A DNA stretch of 43,825 bases from Jiangella aurantiaca (GCF_004349105.1 NZ_SMLB01000052.1:1-43825); one strand, 5' to 3'. Positions 7,057 through 17,403 are shown, counted from the first letter of the stretch. The notes: generated by a model from the sequence alone, not told the origin. Made by a program: numbers and translations.

Positions 7057-7477
7057 CGGCCGCAGCTGTCGGGGGTCGTCGTCATGCTCATGTGCGACAG
7101 GCCCCGCGGGCGCGGTGATTCTGACACTCGCCAAACGTACGCCGTAGCGACCTGGTCGGCGACCGGGTTGTCGGTGGGCGGCGTGGTGCCACCGCGCGCA
7201 GACGGTGACCTGGTGGTTCGATGGCCCCTCCCTGCTGACCACCGACACCAAGCCGTGGGACGCGGTCGTCGACGTGACGGTCGGCGGGCGACCTCGTCAC
7301 CCGCGATCGGTGATGGCGGCAATCGGCCGCGCCTGGCTTGGCTCAGAGTCCCACCGATGGGGCTCCTCGCCCGCAAGAGCGCCGCGGCGGCCCAGCAGAC
7401 CGCAACACTCCGAGACGTTCGCTGCTCACGCGCCGAGCTTCGTGCGGTAAATCTTCTGCGTAAGGAAGAATTGCAGC
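7057..7477. other. 421-bp stretch without a recognisable gene
   Basis: No frame here has convincing homology. A short plus-strand frame at 7205-7450 (81 residues, TWWFDGPSLLTTDTKPWDAV) has some protein-like composition but no family is recognised and its C-terminus becomes low complexity. It may be a remnant. The last 20 bases carry the ribosome-binding site AAGGAAG (7462-7468) of the next gene. Confidence 0.4.
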
Positions 7478-8239
7478 ATGGAGCTGATCGGTGTTGGCGA
7501 GGCTGCGCGCCGCCTGGGCCGGTCGGAGGCGCGCGTGCGTCAGCTCCTGCGTTCGGGTGCCTTGTCCGGTCAGCGCGTGTCCGGCGTGTGGCTCGTGGAC
7601 GCAACCGCGATCCGAGAACGGGAGTCCAATGCGCCTCGCCCTGGCCGTCCATTAGCGCCTGCCCATGCCTGGCGGGTGATCACCGCGGTAGATGCTCTTG
7701 CCTCGGGCCAGCGCCTGCCGCCAGTCGGGGCGCTTGCCGATCTCGCCGCTGGCGTGGTCGGAGGTTCCCGTCGCCGGCTGGTGGAGAACCTGCGGCGCGC
7801 GCCTGATGTTGATCGGTGGCGGTCGTGGCTCGCGGGCCGAGCGGTGACCAGGCGTTACGCCGCCACTGAGACCGCCGCATACCGCCTGCTCAGTGACGGC
7901 AGAGTGAGCATCGGAGGTGCCCGCGGCCTGGCGGCGGCAAGCCTGCTCGCTGCGCGGCCCGGTGACGGGATCGACGCCTACGTGCGAGAGGCCGACGCGG
8001 GCACCGTGATCGCGGCGCACGGGCTCGAGGCGGAGCCGACCGGGGCGGTCAGGCTGCGGATCGTTTCGGATGTGGTCGGTGCCGCGAGTGGCCCGGTGGC
8101 CGGACGGCCGGCTCCGGCCGCTGCGTGTCTGGTCGATCTGCTGGACTCTGCGAATCTGGCGCCGCGGACCACCGGGGAGCGGCGCCTGCGGCACGTCGTC
8201 GACGAGCTGCACCGACTGCGGGACGGTCCGGCGCCGTAG
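7478..8239 (+). CDS. HTH DNA-binding protein, AbiEi-antitoxin-like
   Basis: The gene encodes 253 residues. Residues 1-48 form an excisionase/MerR-type helix-turn-helix (GVGEAARRLGRSEARVRQLL, then a short wing VSGVWLVDATAI). A Pro-rich linker leads to a domain rich in Ala/Leu/Arg with pattern SIGGARGLAAASL, DAYVREADAGTVIAAHGLEA, LRIVSD and a closing AACLVDLLDS. That order resembles AbiEi-type antitoxins of type IV toxin-antitoxin pairs, but no AbiEii nucleotidyltransferase gene follows. The ribosome-binding site AAGGAAG lies nine bases upstream. It is the first intact gene of the mobile-element module and could be its local regulator. The HTH call is firm; the antitoxin likeness is tentative. 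Confidence 0.65.
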   Translation: MELIGVGEAARRLGRSEARVRQLLRSGALSGQRVSGVWLVDATAIRERESNAPRPGRPLAPAHAWRVITAVDALASGQRLPPVGALADLAAGVVGGSRRRLVENLRRAPDVDRWRSWLAGRAVTRRYAATETAAYRLLSDGRVSIGGARGLAAASLLAARPGDGIDAYVREADAGTVIAAHGLEAEPTGAVRLRIVSDVVGAASGPVAGRPAPAAACLVDLLDSANLAPRTTGERRLRHVVDELHRLRDGPAP

Positions 8240-8242
8240 GTC

Positions 8243-8263
8243 TGTGCGCGGCATGGGCCACCA
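8243..8263 (+). promoter_or_regulatory. 21-bp element motif, copy 1
   Basis: TGTGCGCGGCATGGGCCACC plus one base matches the motif found at 13680, 15783 and (minus strand) 36119 with a few changes (T for G in the centre, A at the end). It lies four bases after the stop of the HTH gene and 41 bases before ATG 8305. Confidence 0.6.
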
Positions 8264-8304
8264 CCCCTTCTCGAACCGACTGGTTGAGAGGGACGTGAGG
8301 GCCG

Positions 8305-11300
8305 ATGGCTCGCCGCAAGGAGCAGATCGACGGCCAGTTGAGTCTGGAATCGTTGTGGGCAGATCCGGAGAGTGAGCGCGATGAACAGGTACGGCCGGCT
8401 GGCGATGGAGCACTGGCAGCAGGTCGCCCCGCAGCGGGTGGAGGAGTTGGAGGATCCGACGGCGTTCTTTTCGACGTTGGGTCAGCAGGTGGAGACGCGG
8501 GTGCAGGAGCTGCAGGACCAGCTGGCGGGCGCGGACGTGCCGGGCGAGGACTATCTGGCGAAGGTGGGTCGACTGAACATGGCGCGCCTGCAGGCCGAGG
8601 AGATGGCGCTGGCCGAGCTGGTGTGGCTGGAGACCTCGGAGGACGCGTCGGATTCGCCGAGCCGGACCGACGAGTTCCTGTGGGCGATTCATCGGGCGGC
8701 GAACGAGGGCGACGACCAGCCGACCACGTAGCAGCGTTCCGGCCGTCCCGGCAGGACGATCTCGCGCCGTCGGGCGTCCGGGCGCGGGTGCGGGTGAACT
8801 TCGACGCGATCGCCGTGTTGCAGCGGCTCCAGCGGGAGGCACGCCCGGCCAGCGACGCCGAACGTCGCGTGCTGGCGCGCTGGTCGAGCTGGGGTGCGGT
8901 GCCGCAGTTGTTCGACGAGCAGGATACCGGGTGGCAGTCCGAGCGCGAGCACCTGCGGTCGGTGCTCGGCGACTCGTCGTACGCGGCGGCGCGCCGCACG
9001 ACGATCAACGCCCACTACACCGATCCGGCCTACGTGCAAGCGATGTGGGACCTGCTGGCCGGCCTCGGGTTCGCCGGCGGGGAGGTGCTGGAGCCGGGCT
9101 GCGGCGCGGGCAGGTTCATCGGCCTGGCTCCCGCCGCGGCGCGTGTGACCGGGGTGGAGTTGGACCCGATCAGCGCCGCGATCGCGGCCGCGCTGTATCC
9201 GGGTGCGCAGGTGCGGGCGGAGTCGTTCGCCGCTACCCGCTTCCCGGACGGGCACTTCGACGCCGTCATCGGGAACGTCCCGTTCGGTGATGTCCGCCTG
9301 CACGACCCGCGTCACAACGCCGGCGCCCACACGCTGCACAACCACTTCATCATCAAGTCCCTCGCCTTCACCCGCCCTGGCGGGCTCGTCGCCTTGTTGA
9401 CCAGTCATTTCACCCTGGACGGACAGAACCCGGCCGCGCGGCGGGAGATGAACGCCCTGGCTGACCTGGTCGCCGCGGTCCGGCTGCCGTCCGGGGCGCA
9501 CCGGCGCGCGGCGGGTACGGAGGTGGTGACGGACCTGCTGGTGTTCCGCCGCCGCGACGTCGACACCCCACCGCGGTCGACGCTGTGGGAGACGGTCACC
9601 GCCCGCAAGGTCGACGGCGAGATCGTCCGGGTGAACGCCTATTTCGATCACTACCCCGAGCGGATCCTCGGGGACCTCGGCGTTGGCCACGGTATGTACG
9701 GGGCGCGGACCCTGCACGTGCGCGCTGATCTCGCTCAGACGCCAGCGCGCCTGGCCGTTGCGCTCGCCGGCGTCGCCGAGGCGGCCCGCGGCGACGGGGT
9801 GCAGATGACGACGCGCCGGCCGGACCCTCAGCGCGAGGCCCGGCCGGTGGCGCTGGCCCCGGACGGTCTGTGGGATGGGCACCTGGTCGCGAACGATGAC
9901 AACACGTTCAGCGTCGTGAATGACGGCGTGCTCGAGGACCGCACGGTCCCGGCCACCCAGCGGCGGGAGCTGCGGGCGCTGCTCGGGTTGCGCGATGTCG
10001 CTCGGGCGCTGCTGGCTGCGGAGGCCGCCGACATTAACGACACGGGGCAGATTGCCGCCCTGCGGGCGGACCTGGCCGACCAGTACCACCGCTACGTGGA
10101 CCGGTTCGGGCCGATCAATCGGTTTACCACCCGGGCGACCGGTCGAGTCGACCCGGCCACCGGCGAGCCGCGGCTGTCACGGGTCGCGCCGCCGGTGATG
10201 CGGATCTTCCGCACCGACCCGTTCGCGGCGCTGGTGAAGGGGCTGGAGGTGTTCGACGACGTCTCCCAGACCGCCACCCCGGCCACGATCATGACGCAGC
10301 GCGTCGTCGCCCCCCGCGCGCCCGTCCTGGGCGCGGACACCCCGCAGGAGGCGCTGGCCGTGGTGCTGGACGCGCACGGCCGCGTCGACCTGATGCAGGT
10401 GGCACGGCTGCTCGGGGTCGGCGAGGACGAGGCCCGCACCATGCTGGGCGAACTCGTCTACGACGACCCGCAGACCAAGCAGCTGCTCACCGCGGCGGAG
10501 TACCTGTCGGGCAATGTCCGGCAGAAACTCACCGCCGCCACGGCGGCCGCCGAGGCCGACCCGGATCGGTACGCGGTGAACGTGGCCGCACTGCAGAATG
10601 TCCAGCCCGGGGACCTCGGGCCCGGGGACATCGAGGCCCGGTTGGGTGTGGCGTGGATCGACGCCGCCACGCACGAGCAGTTCCTGTCCGAGCTGCTCAA
10701 CGATCCTCGCTCCAGGTCGAGCACCCCGGCGGCGCCATCTGGGAGGTACGGGGGAAAAGTGGTCGGTCGCGGCCAGCCAGGAGTGGGGCACCGAGCGGAT
10801 GCCCGCGACGGCGATCGCGAAGGCGACGCTGGAACAGCGCCCCATCCAGGTCACCGACGAGATCGAGGACGGCGTGCGGGTGCTCAACCCGGTCGAGACC
10901 GCGGCCGCGCAGGAGAAGGCCGGACTGCTCCAGGAACGGTTCGCCGAGTGGGTGTGGGAGGACCCCGAGCGCGCGGCCCGGCTGCAGCGCGAGTACAACG
11001 ACCGTTTCAACGCCATCGTGCTGCGCGACTACACCCCCGAGGGTCAGCGGCTGACCCTGCCAGGACTGGCCGCGACGTTCACCCCGCGGGAGCACCAGCG
11101 CACCGCCGTGGCGCGGATGCTCGCCGAACCCGCCGTCGGGCTGTTCCACGAGGTCGGCGCCGGCAAGACCGCGGAGATGGTGATGGGCGCGATGGAGCTG
11201 CGGCGCCTGGGCATGGTCCGCAAACCCTGCGTGATCGTGCCCAACCACATGCTCGAGCAGTTCACCCGCGAGTGGCTGCAGCTCTACCCGACCGCCCGCA

Positions 11301-13672
11301 TCCTGGCCGCCTCCAGCGACGACCTGCGCGGCGATCAGCGCAGGTTGTTCGTCGCCCGCTGCGCCACCAACGACTGGGACGCCGTCATCATGACCCGCGG
11401 CGCGTTCGAACGCATCCCGGTGTCTCCCGACGTCGAGGCCGCCTACCAGGAGCGCGAAATGGACGCGCTGCGGGCGATGCTGGCCAACTCCCGCGATTCC
11501 CACGGTCTGAGCGTGAAACGGCTGGAGAAGGCCGTCCTGGCCGCCGAAGAGCGGCTGAAAGAACGCCTCGACGGCCCGCGCGACCCGGGCATCAGTTTCG
11601 AGCAGACCGGCATCGACTACCTGGTCGTCGACGAGATGCACGACTACAAGAACCTTCGCACGGTCTCCAACATCCGCGACGCCGCGATCATCGGCAGCCG
11701 CCGCGCCAGCGACCTGCACATGAAGACCGAGTACCTGCGCGACCAGCACGGCGACCGCGTCATCACCGCCGCCACCGCCACCCCGATCGCCAACTCGGTC
11801 ACCGAGGCGCACGTCATGCAACGCTTCCTGCGCCCGGACCTGCTCGACGAGGCCGGGGTGGGTGACTTCGACTCGTGGGCGGCCACCTTCGGGCAGACCG
11901 TCACCGAGATCGAGATGGCCCCGGCCGGCGGCTACCGGCTGCAGACCCGGTTCGCGAAGTTCCAGAACGTCCCCGAGATGCTGCGCATGTGGCACGTCTT
12001 CGCCGACGTCAAAACCGCCGAGGACCTCAACCTCCCCGCCCCGCCGCTCGCCCACCGCGACGACGGGCAACGAGCACCGGTCACGATCGTGGTGCCGCCG
12101 TCGGACGACCTCACCGCCTACGTGGCCGATCTCGGCGAGCGCGCGGAACGGGTGAAGAACCGCCAGGTCGACAGCAGCACCGACAACATGCTGAAGATCA
12201 GCACCGACGGCCGCAAAGCCGCGCTGGACATGCGTCTGGTCTCCGGCCACCGACCATCCGACGGCCCGACCAAGCTCGACATCGTCGCCGACAACGTCGC
12301 CAGGATCTGGGCCGATCACCGCACCACCCGGTACCTGACCCCCGGCACCGAGGAGTACTCGCCGACGCCGGGCGCGCTGCAGATCGTGTTCTGCGACCTC
12401 AGCACCCCGCAGGAGGACTGGAACATCTACGACGAACTGCGTGACCTGCTCGGTCGCCGGGGACTGCCGCGGGAGCAGGTCAGGTTCATGCACGAGGCCC
12501 GCAACGACACCGAGAAGGCCCGGCTGTTCGCCGCCGCCCGCGCCGGGCACGTCGCCGTGCTGCTCGGGTCGACATCGAAGATGGGCGTGGGCACCAACGT
12601 GCAGGCCCGAGCGGTCGCGCTGCACCACGTCGACTGCCCCTGGCGGCCGGCCGACCTGGCCCAGCGCGACGGGCGGATCAAGCGGCAGGGCAACCAGAAC
12701 GCCGAGATCCAGATCTACCGGTACGTCACCGAAGGCAGCTTCGACGGCTACCTCTGGCAGACCGTCGAACGCAAAGCGAAGTTCATCGCCCAGATCATGC
12801 GCGGCCGCCTCGACGTCCGCGCCATCGACGACGTCGGCGACAACGCGCTGTCCTTCGCCGAAGTGAAAGCCCTCGCCGCCGGCGACCCACTAGTGCTGGA
12901 GCGCGCCAACGCCCAGGCCGAAGTCACCCGCCTCGATCGGCTACGCCGTGCACACCACCGCCAACAGGACAACCTGCGCCAGCGATGCAACCTCGCCGCG
13001 GCCCGGATCCGCGAACTCGACCAGCGGCGGCCAGTGCTCGAGGCCGCCCTCGCCCGCACCATCCCCGTCACCGGCGACGCCTTCGCCATGACCGTCAACG
13101 GGACACGGGTCACCAAGCGCACCGACGCCGTGGCCGCAATTGCCCGCTGGGCCACCCAGCACCTGCCAGGCAACCCGTACCGGCAGGTCGACCTCGGCGT
13201 CCTCGGCGAACTCGCCGGGCACACCATCGAAGCCACCTACCTGCCGCCGGGCAGCGGCCTCGGCCAGCCCGCGCGAGTCGAGTTGCGACTGCGTGACGTG
13301 CCGCTCAGCGAAGCGTCCGTGACGGTCGACACCATCACCGACGGCCACAGCATCGGCACCGTGCGCGTCCTTGAGAACCGGGTCGCCGCGATCCCGGCCG
13401 ACCTGGCCGAGACCGACCGGCTGCGCGCCGACGCCGTCGACGAGCAGCACGCCGCCGAAACCGCGCTCGAAGCGCCGTTCAAACACGCCGCCGCGCTGCA
13501 AGCAGCCCGCGAGGCTCTCGACCGGATCGTCGCGGTCATGACCGACCAGGCTGCGGCGGCGCCGGCGCCGGAAACCCAGCCACCGCCGGCCTCGCCGCTC
13601 GGCCGCAGGCCGGGCACGCCGCGGCCGCCCGGGAACCAACTCGGTCAGCACGGTCCGGGCCTGGGTCTCTGA
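8305..13672 (+). pseudogene. N6-adenine methylase / SNF2-like helicase fusion (DarB-like), two frameshifts
   Basis: A giant protein of about 1,650 residues or more. The first homologous part starts near 8735 (FRPSRQDDLAPSG). It has a methyltransferase fold with EPGCGAGRF (about 9090) and GNVPFG (about 9272) in place of NPPY. The second part has helicase motifs: HEVGAGKT (about 11150), VVDEMHDYKN (about 11626), and the C-terminal DPWRP-like CPWRPADLAQRDGRIKRQGN (about 12636). The open frame begins at ATG 8305 (MARRKEQIDGQLSLESL, a plausible N-terminus), but then overlaps the small gene at 8384-8731, so the true start is unsettled. One-base losses near 10708 and 10755 move the frame twice; the bridge SLQVEHPGGAIWEVRG lies in the third frame. 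The fusion resembles phage P1 DarB, which protects incoming DNA from restriction. Confidence 0.75.
8384..8731 (+). CDS. small conserved mobile-element protein
   Basis: The gene encodes 115 residues from ATG 8384 (GTG 8372 would add four). Sequence begins MNRYGRLAMEHWQQVAP and contains EDPTAFFSTLGQQVETRVQE, then GEDYLAKVGRLNMARLQAEE. These are features of a small helical protein commonly encoded just ahead of large methylase-helicase genes in actinobacterial elements. Codon third positions are strongly G/C, far more so than the overlapping frame, so this frame is the coding one here. It is acidic, with no membrane segment. Its function is unknown; its location suggests it works with the helicase. 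The gene lies wholly inside the open frame that starts at 8305. Confidence 0.75.
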   Translation, partial: NRYGRLAMEHWQQVAPQRVEELEDPTAFFSTLGQQVETRVQELQDQLAGADVPGEDYLAKVGRLNMARLQAEEMALAELVWLETSEDASDSPSRTDEFLWAIHRAANEGDDQPTT

Positions 13673-13700
13673 CCGGTCTTGTGCGCGGTAGGGGCCACCC
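13665..13700 (+). promoter_or_regulatory. element motif, copy 2, with GTCTCTGACCGG prefix
   Basis: GTCTCTGACCGG (13665-13676) is followed after three bases by TGTGCGCGGTAGGGGCCACC (13680-13699) and a further C. It overlaps the end of the helicase gene and stands 60 bases before the methylase start. Confidence 0.65.
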
Positions 13701-13759
13701 ACTGAGCGACAGAGTCCCAACCGCTCCCTGCGCCTCTCAGCGCACGACAGGAGACCCGT

Positions 13760-15601
13760 ATGCAGTCGACCACGCTCGAACTCAGGCGGCACATCGACCG
13801 GATACTCGCCCAGCCCATCGCGCCGCGGGTCGCCGTCCCGACGCCTGGCTGGAACCTCACCGTTACGGACCTGTTCGCCGGCGCTGGCGGCTCCTCCACC
13901 GGCATGGTGGCCGTTCCCGGAATCCGGGTCATCGAGGCCGCCAACCACTGGAAACTTGCCCTCGACGTCCACAACGCGAATCACCCGCACACCGTGCACA
14001 AGCACGTCGACCTGCACGAGGACCACCCCCGCAATTTCGCGCGCACGGACATCCTGTGGGCCTCGCCGGAGTGCACGAAATGGTCGCAGGCCGCTGGAGC
14101 AGCCGCCCGCCCGGCGATCGAGGAGGGCCTGTTCGAGGACCCGCTGTCCGATGACGCCGCGACACGCAGCCGGTTGCTGATGTTCGACGTGCTCCGGTTC
14201 GCCGAGCACCACCGCTACCGCGCGATGGTCATTGAGAACGTTGTGGACATCGCCACGCAGGCGAAGTACCGCAACGCGTGGCGGATCTGGCGGCGGGACC
14301 TGGCGAACCTCGGCTATCAGTTCAAGGTCGTCAGCCTCAACAGCATGCACGCTCAGGCGCTGGGGAGCCCCGCGCCGCAGTCCCGCGACCGGCTGTATGT
14401 CGTGTGCTGGCGCAAGGGCGAACGGGCCCCCGACATCGACCGATTCATGCGGCCGCGCGCGTATTGCCCGCCTTGCGTCGCCATCGTGGAGTCCCAGCAG
14501 GCGTGGAAGCCGGGCCGCACTGTGGGCCGCTACCGGGCCCAGTACGTGCACGTCCACGCAGCGTGCGGGAACACCGTCGAGCCCGGCTGGCTGCCCGCTG
14601 CCGCCGCGATCGACTGGAGCATCCAGGGGCAGCGCATCGGCGACCGGGACAAGCCGCTGGCCGACAAGACCCGCGCGCGCATCGCCGCTGGCATCGCCAA
14701 GTACTGGATGCCGTACATCGCCGAAGCGGCCGGGAACACCTTCGAGCGGCGCCTCGGGGTACGCACCTGGTCCGTCGAGGACGTGTTGCGGACGTTGCAC
14801 ACGACGGCCAGCAAGGCTCTCCTGGTACCCGTCGAGGGCCGCGACGGCAAGGACGCCGGGCTGGCCGGCGACCCGCTGCGAACCATGACGACGCGCGCTG
14901 AGACGGCGCTGGCGCTCATGCCGTTCGTCGCCGAGCTGCGCGGTGGCGGCTCGTGGGCGCGATCGACGGGCGACCCCATGGCGACCGTGACTGCATCGGG
15001 GAACCACCACGCGCTGATCACCCGCCACTACGGCGTCGACGGCGGCGACCCGGCCCGGCACACCACAATCCCTGACGAGGTGCTGCGTACTCTCACGGCC
15101 AACGGCGGGAACATCTCGCTGCTCGCGCCGTACTACAGCAAAGGCCAGGCCCGCGGAATCGTCGAGGCGCTGTCGACCATCACCACGGTCGACCGGCACG
15201 CGCTTGTCTCTCCCGCCGGCGGGTCGTGGAACGACGACGCCCGCCCCACGGACGAGGCGCTGCGGGCGCTCACCACCCGCGACGCCTACGCCCTGGTGAT
15301 GCGGAACAACGGCTCCAGGGGCGACGGCGGCGAGCATGTGACTCCGGTGTCGGAGGCGCTGCGGACACTCACAACCAAGGGCCACCAGACGCTCCTCACC
15401 CGTGACCCGGACACCCGGCCAACGTCGGACAACATCAATCGCGCCGCCGAGCTGGTCGACGACTGCCTGTTCCGGATGCTGGAGCCCCACGAGGTCGCTG
15501 CCGGCATGGCGTTCCCCGAGGGCTACCGCTGGGAGGGCAACCGGCGCGAGCGAGTCCGGATGGCCGGAAACGCCGTCACCCGCCTGCCGCGCGGGACCTG
15601 A
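13760..15601 (+). CDS. C5-cytosine DNA methyltransferase (Dcm family), C-terminus frameshifted
   Basis: The gene encodes 613 residues in the open frame. Motif I DLFAGAGGSS (37-46), catalytic cysteine C105 in ASPECTKWS, ENV motif at 158-161 (VIENVVD), QSRDRLYV (motif VIII) and terminal AGNAV (motif X) identify a 5mC methylase. The large variable region between motifs VIII and X contains six repeats of a D/E-x-L-R-T-L-T-T-like motif (nt 14869-15400). The last residues LPRGT and the stop come from a one-base loss in a C-run near 15582: with one extra C the frame reads VTPPAARDLMAAVAAAITGE and ends only at 15813. The core is complete, so the enzyme may still work. In elements of this type it probably guards against host restriction. 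Confidence 0.85.
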   Translation: MQSTTLELRRHIDRILAQPIAPRVAVPTPGWNLTVTDLFAGAGGSSTGMVAVPGIRVIEAANHWKLALDVHNANHPHTVHKHVDLHEDHPRNFARTDILWASPECTKWSQAAGAAARPAIEEGLFEDPLSDDAATRSRLLMFDVLRFAEHHRYRAMVIENVVDIATQAKYRNAWRIWRRDLANLGYQFKVVSLNSMHAQALGSPAPQSRDRLYVVCWRKGERAPDIDRFMRPRAYCPPCVAIVESQQAWKPGRTVGRYRAQYVHVHAACGNTVEPGWLPAAAAIDWSIQGQRIGDRDKPLADKTRARIAAGIAKYWMPYIAEAAGNTFERRLGVRTWSVEDVLRTLHTTASKALLVPVEGRDGKDAGLAGDPLRTMTTRAETALALMPFVAELRGGGSWARSTGDPMATVTASGNHHALITRHYGVDGGDPARHTTIPDEVLRTLTANGGNISLLAPYYSKGQARGIVEALSTITTVDRHALVSPAGGSWNDDARPTDEALRALTTRDAYALVMRNNGSRGDGGEHVTPVSEALRTLTTKGHQTLLTRDPDTRPTSDNINRAAELVDDCLFRMLEPHEVAAGMAFPEGYRWEGNRRERVRMAGNAVTRLPRGT

Positions 15602-15708
15602 TGGCCGCCGTTGCCGCTGCGATCACTGGAGAGGACGTGGCCACTCCCGGCCGGCCCCGCGGCCGAGTCGGCCGCAGAGCCAGCTCGGTTCTCCCAGCCC
15701 CGCCCTCG

Positions 15709-15803
15709 GTCTCTGACCGGCATGTGCACGGCGCGCCACCAGCTGGCGACGCCGGAGGGCGGTCCTCGTGTGCGGGCCGAAATGTGCGCGGCAGGGGCCA
15801 CCC
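15709..15803 (+). promoter_or_regulatory. element motif, copy 3, plus a degenerate extra copy
   Basis: GTCTCTGACCGG (15709-15720) is followed by a degenerate motif TGTGCACGGCGCGCCACC (about 15723-15740). A good copy, TGTGCGCGGCAGGGGCCACC plus C, lies at 15783-15803, 38 bases before the SSB start. The pair suggests a duplication of the regulatory site. Confidence 0.65.
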
Positions 15804-15841
15804 CTACAAGTGACCAACACCCGAGGTGGGAGGAGACCACC

Positions 15842-16557
15842 ATGAGTAACGCCTTTCCGGCCAGCCCGGCTGGCCGGATCGCCACCGACCCGAAGCTCGT
15901 CGCCGGCGCGAACCCGCGCCTCACCTTCCGGCTGGCGGTCGACGACCGGGCGCAGGAGGACGGGCAGTGGATCACCAAGCAGACGGTCTTCCATGACGTC
16001 GTCGTGTTCGGCCGTTCGGCCGAGACGTACGCCAGGCTCTACCGAAGGGTGATCCCGTGATCGTCGCCGGCGAGCTCAGGTTCACCACCTATGAGACCCA
16101 GGGTGGCGAACAGCGCACCGGTACCCAGATCGTGGCCCGGCTGGTCGCGCCCGATCCTCGGCTGGTCACGGTCACGATCGACCGGTCCCGGCAGGCCGAT
16201 CGTGCCGCGGGCATCGAGGTTCCGGCCCAGGAGAGCTCACGACCAGCGGCAGAGCAGGTTCCGCAGCCGGCGGACTGGTGGCAGCACGGCGCCCTCGTCG
16301 AGGAACTGTCGGCATTGAAGGGCGCCTGGGACGTCGCCTACGACGCAAGCCAGGCGGCCTCCGCGGCCGCCGATTGGCACATGACCTTCTTTAACACCCG
16401 TATCAGGTTGAAGGACTGGGTGTCCCGGCTCGGGGGCCACCCCGGTGAGAGGACCGCCGACGCGCAGGGCTGGCTGAACGACCCCGACGGGGCTGGATGG
16501 TCCGCCGAGGTCAACGCCTACCTGTCGTCGCTGACCGGGCTGACCGGTCCCGACTGA
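15842..16557 (+). pseudogene. ssb: single-stranded DNA-binding protein, one frameshift
   Basis: ATG 15842 is preceded by GGTGGGAGGAG. The frame reads GRIATDPKLVAGANPRLTFR and later FHDVVVFGRSAETYARLY, a clear SSB OB-fold. It then leaves frame: RRVIP-stop replaces the expected R-K-G-D-P-V, which reappears in the frame starting at 16057 (VIVAGELRFTTYETQGGEQR). One missing A in an A-run near 16044 explains this. The rest encodes a long C-terminal extension of about 140 residues, lacking the acidic DDDIPF-like tip and ending in LTGLTGPD. If the frameshift is real, the product would be cut in the middle of the OB fold. Confidence 0.82.
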
Positions 16558-16579
16558 CCCACCCCCGGAGGAGCACGCC

Positions 16580-17403
16580 ATGACGATGGGCGACGAAGCC
16601 GCGGTCTTCGCGGCCGCCGGCATCCCTGTCTTCCCCTGCTGGCCTGGCGCCAAGGAACCCCTGACCAAGCACGGCTTCGAAGATGCGACCACCCATCTGG
16701 GCCAGGTCCGCGACTGGTGGCGCAAGTGGCCCACAGCGAACGTCGCAGTCCCCACAGGAGCGCCGCTGTGGGACGTCGTCGACGTCGACGTGAAACCCGA
16801 CGGATCCGGATACCCAGCCCTGCGGCGTCTCAAGCAGGCCGGCCTCCTCGAGGGCTGGTCCCACGCCGTTCGCACCCCCAGCGGCGGGCTGCACCTGTAC
16901 TTTGCCGGCACCGCCGAGGGCTGCCACTCGCTGCGCAAGCACAAGATCGACCTACGGCCGCCGGCGGCTACACGCTGGTGCCACCTTCGATCGTCGACAC
17001 CGACCGCGGGCCGCGCCGGTACGAGACCATCGAGGTCCGCGACCACGACCGGGACCAGGACTTCAACTGGGCCGCGGCCCGCGACCTGCTCCAGCCGCCC
17101 GCACCGCCACCGCCAGCACCCCTCCATGGGCATGCGGCGGCCGACCGTCGCATGCCCTACCTGGTCGATCACGTCCGCAACGCCCTCGAAGGCAACCGAA
17201 ACAACGCCCTGTTCTGGGCCGCCAACCGCGCGCTCGACAACGGGTCGACCGATCTCGGACCGTTGGTGGCCGCTGCCGTCGAGGCAGGGTTGGACTACCG
17301 CGCGGCCGCGGCCACCGCAGCGTCGGCGCAACGAAGCCGCTCGGGCGCAGCTGGGCGGAGGGCATCACCACTGACGCAGGCAACAGCATCGGCGTCCATC
17401 TGA
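16580..17403 (+). pseudogene. bifunctional DNA primase/polymerase N-terminal-type protein, frameshifted
   Basis: A strong GGAGGAG precedes ATG 16580. The protein starts with AAVFAAAGIPVFPCWPGAKE and has WWRKWPTANVAVPTGA, the catalytic-site region VVDVDVKPDGSG (paired Asp residues) and TPSGGLHLYFAG with the conserved histidine. This is the prim-pol fold of replicative primases on plasmids and phages. At about 16968 one G seems lost, and the sequence continues in another frame as GGYTLVPPSIVDTDRG, then DFNWAAARDLLQPP and NALEGNRNNALFWAANRALD. The very C-terminus is unclear because two frames (ends at 17374 and 17403) are possible. No helicase domain is attached. It probably served element replication. 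Confidence 0.75.

Noticed and set aside
8305-8735. Helicase N-terminal 140 residues as a real Gly/Ala-rich domain
   Set aside because: In 8384-8731 the codon bias strongly favours the other frame, and the frame-1 product is low complexity. The start is left open rather than asserted.
10700-10760. Programmed ribosomal frameshifting in the helicase gene
   Set aside because: Two shifts within about 50 bases, no slippery heptamer with a downstream structure, and similar one-base shifts in many neighbouring element genes point to indels.
12941-15490. 849-residue minus-strand frame, and similar long antisense frames at 10697-12628, 19918-21906, 20973-22874, 25545-27479 and 27329-29986
   Set aside because: All oppose genes with clear motifs and have shadow composition without domains.
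16428-16445. Further copy of the 21-bp motif inside ssb (GGGGGCCACCCC)
   Set aside because: Only the second half matches; the TGTGCGCGG half is missing and it lies within coding sequence.
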